A DNA stretch of 5,472 nt from contig CANGBE010000115.1 of assembly GCA_947451875.1 (NCBI GenBank), positions 1 to 5,472 of the forward strand. Direction: 5' to 3'. The notes beneath the pieces were generated by a model. It worked only from the letters and a program-made list of their open reading frames with translations. It searched no databases and had not been told where the DNA came from. A program made the translations under genes and the position numbers. Origin of the DNA: Sphingomonadaceae bacterium (GTDB taxonomy: Bacteria > Pseudomonadota > Alphaproteobacteria > Sphingomonadales > Sphingomonadaceae). Shown here piece after piece: positions 4,787 through 5,472 of this stretch; the stretch's first letter is position 1, and every line of letters starts with the position of its first letter.

Positions 4787-5472
4787 GTGACTGACACAGC
4801 TTCCCTTGACGCACTCCGTACGGAGATCCGCAACTGGCTCGCTGCCAACGCCCCGCAGGGCTGGCGCGATATTGCCGAGCATAAGGCCTTTGCTGAAAGC
4901 CAGCGCCAATGGTTCCTCAAGCTGGTTGATGCCGGTTACGCGATCCCGCACTGGCCTGCAGAATGGCCGGGCGGCGGGCGCAGTCTTGCCGAGCAGAAGG
5001 TGATCTATGAGGAACTGGCCGCGGCCGATACCCCGCGCCTCTTGCTTTCGTTTGTCTCGACCTATCACTCGGCCTCTACCCTGATGGAATGCGGCACAGA
5101 GCAGCAGAAAGACCGCTACCTTCCTGCTATCCTCAAAGGCGAGACCTGGTGTCAGGGCTTTTCCGAGCCGGGCGCCGGATCAGACCTCGCCGCCTTGAAG
5201 TGCAAGGCAGAGCGCAAAGGTGACGTTTACGTCGTCAACGGCCAGAAGGTCTGGTCAACCATGGCGCAATATGCCGACATGTGCATGCTGCTTGTCCGCA
5301 CCGCGACCGAAAGTGCCAAGCAGGCCGGGATCACCTTCTTGCTGTTGGACATGAAGGCCTCGGGCGTCACCGTGCGGCCGATCAACCAGATCCAGGGCGA
5401 TGAGGAATATTGCGAAATCTTTCTCGATAACGTTGAAGTGCCGGTGTCGCAGCGTGTGGGTGAAGAAGGCAA
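4787..5472 (+). CDS. Acyl-CoA dehydrogenase family protein, 3'-truncated
   Basis: A frame of 228 codons runs to the right edge. It starts at GTG 4787, the only plausible start after the in-frame TGA at 4763; the ribosome-binding site is weak. The family oxidises acyl-CoA thioesters at the alpha-beta bond using FAD. The helical N-terminal domain (about 1-118) includes the conserved HWPAEWPGGGRS (55-66) and YEEL (74-77). The middle beta-domain opens with the FAD/substrate motif WCQGFSEPGAGSDLA (121-135) and continues through VVNGQKVWST and LDNVEVP. The catalytic Glu and the C-terminal helical domain lie beyond the window, so activity cannot be confirmed. This domain style resembles the FadE-like enzymes of actinobacterial and proteobacterial steroid or branched-acid catabolism, which often function as two different subunits encoded side by side. 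Together with the hydratase at the left edge it implies CoA-thioester chemistry in this region. Confidence 0.9.
   Translation, partial: MTDTASLDALRTEIRNWLAANAPQGWRDIAEHKAFAESQRQWFLKLVDAGYAIPHWPAEWPGGGRSLAEQKVIYEELAAADTPRLLLSFVSTYHSASTLMECGTEQQKDRYLPAILKGETWCQGFSEPGAGSDLAALKCKAERKGDVYVVNGQKVWSTMAQYADMCMLLVRTATESAKQAGITFLLLDMKASGVTVRPINQIQGDEEYCEIFLDNVEVPVSQRVGEEG

Noticed and set aside
5227..5472. Minus-strand open frame at the right edge
   Set aside because: It is antisense to the acyl-CoA dehydrogenase, which shows conserved family motifs throughout this stretch.
1..5472. Search for defence systems, mobile elements, CRISPR arrays, tRNA or rRNA
   Set aside because: Every substantial gene fits an ordinary catabolic or redox family; I saw no transposase, integrase, terminal repeats, spacer arrays or structured RNA gene.

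Overview
The window looks like a piece of a catabolic gene region from a GC-rich alphaproteobacterium. A sphingomonad (Novosphingobium/Sphingobium type) is my best guess, from codon use, gene style and the gene mix; there is no rRNA or marker gene to prove it. The central gene encodes a 3-ketosteroid delta-1-dehydrogenase (KstD)-type flavoprotein that keeps all the known catalytic residues. CoA-ester beta-oxidation genes lie around it, so degradation of steroids or bile acids is the most economical reading. The actual substrate cannot be read from the sequence.

Layout, left to right: (1) the 3' part of an enoyl-CoA hydratase/crotonase gene (+, cut by the left edge). (2) A strong hairpin between two converging genes. 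(3) A self-contained divergent pair: an FMN-dependent azoreductase/quinone reductase (azoR, -) and an HxlR-family regulator (+), sharing a 137-bp intergenic region with three inverted repeats. (4) An SDR oxidoreductase (-) preceded by kstD (-), in operon order kstD then SDR with a 19-bp gap. The SDR stop codon directly abuts the stop of the HxlR gene. (5) A 128-bp divergent promoter region with two TTGCGCA-type repeats. (6) A small Rieske [2Fe-2S] ferredoxin (+). (7) A 110-bp gap with a perfect 12-bp palindrome. (8) The first 228 codons of an acyl-CoA dehydrogenase (+, GTG start, cut by the right edge).

How they may work together (inference): the SDR could interconvert a hydroxyl and a keto group on the substrate that KstD then desaturates in ring A. 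The acyl-CoA dehydrogenase and hydratase would act on a CoA-activated side chain or opened-ring acid, and the ferredoxin would feed electrons to a Rieske oxygenase encoded elsewhere. The azoR/hxlR pair resembles known quinone- or electrophile-sensing switches and may protect the cell from quinones formed during aromatic-ring catabolism, or it may be an unrelated insertion. I saw no transposase, tRNA, rRNA or CRISPR array.
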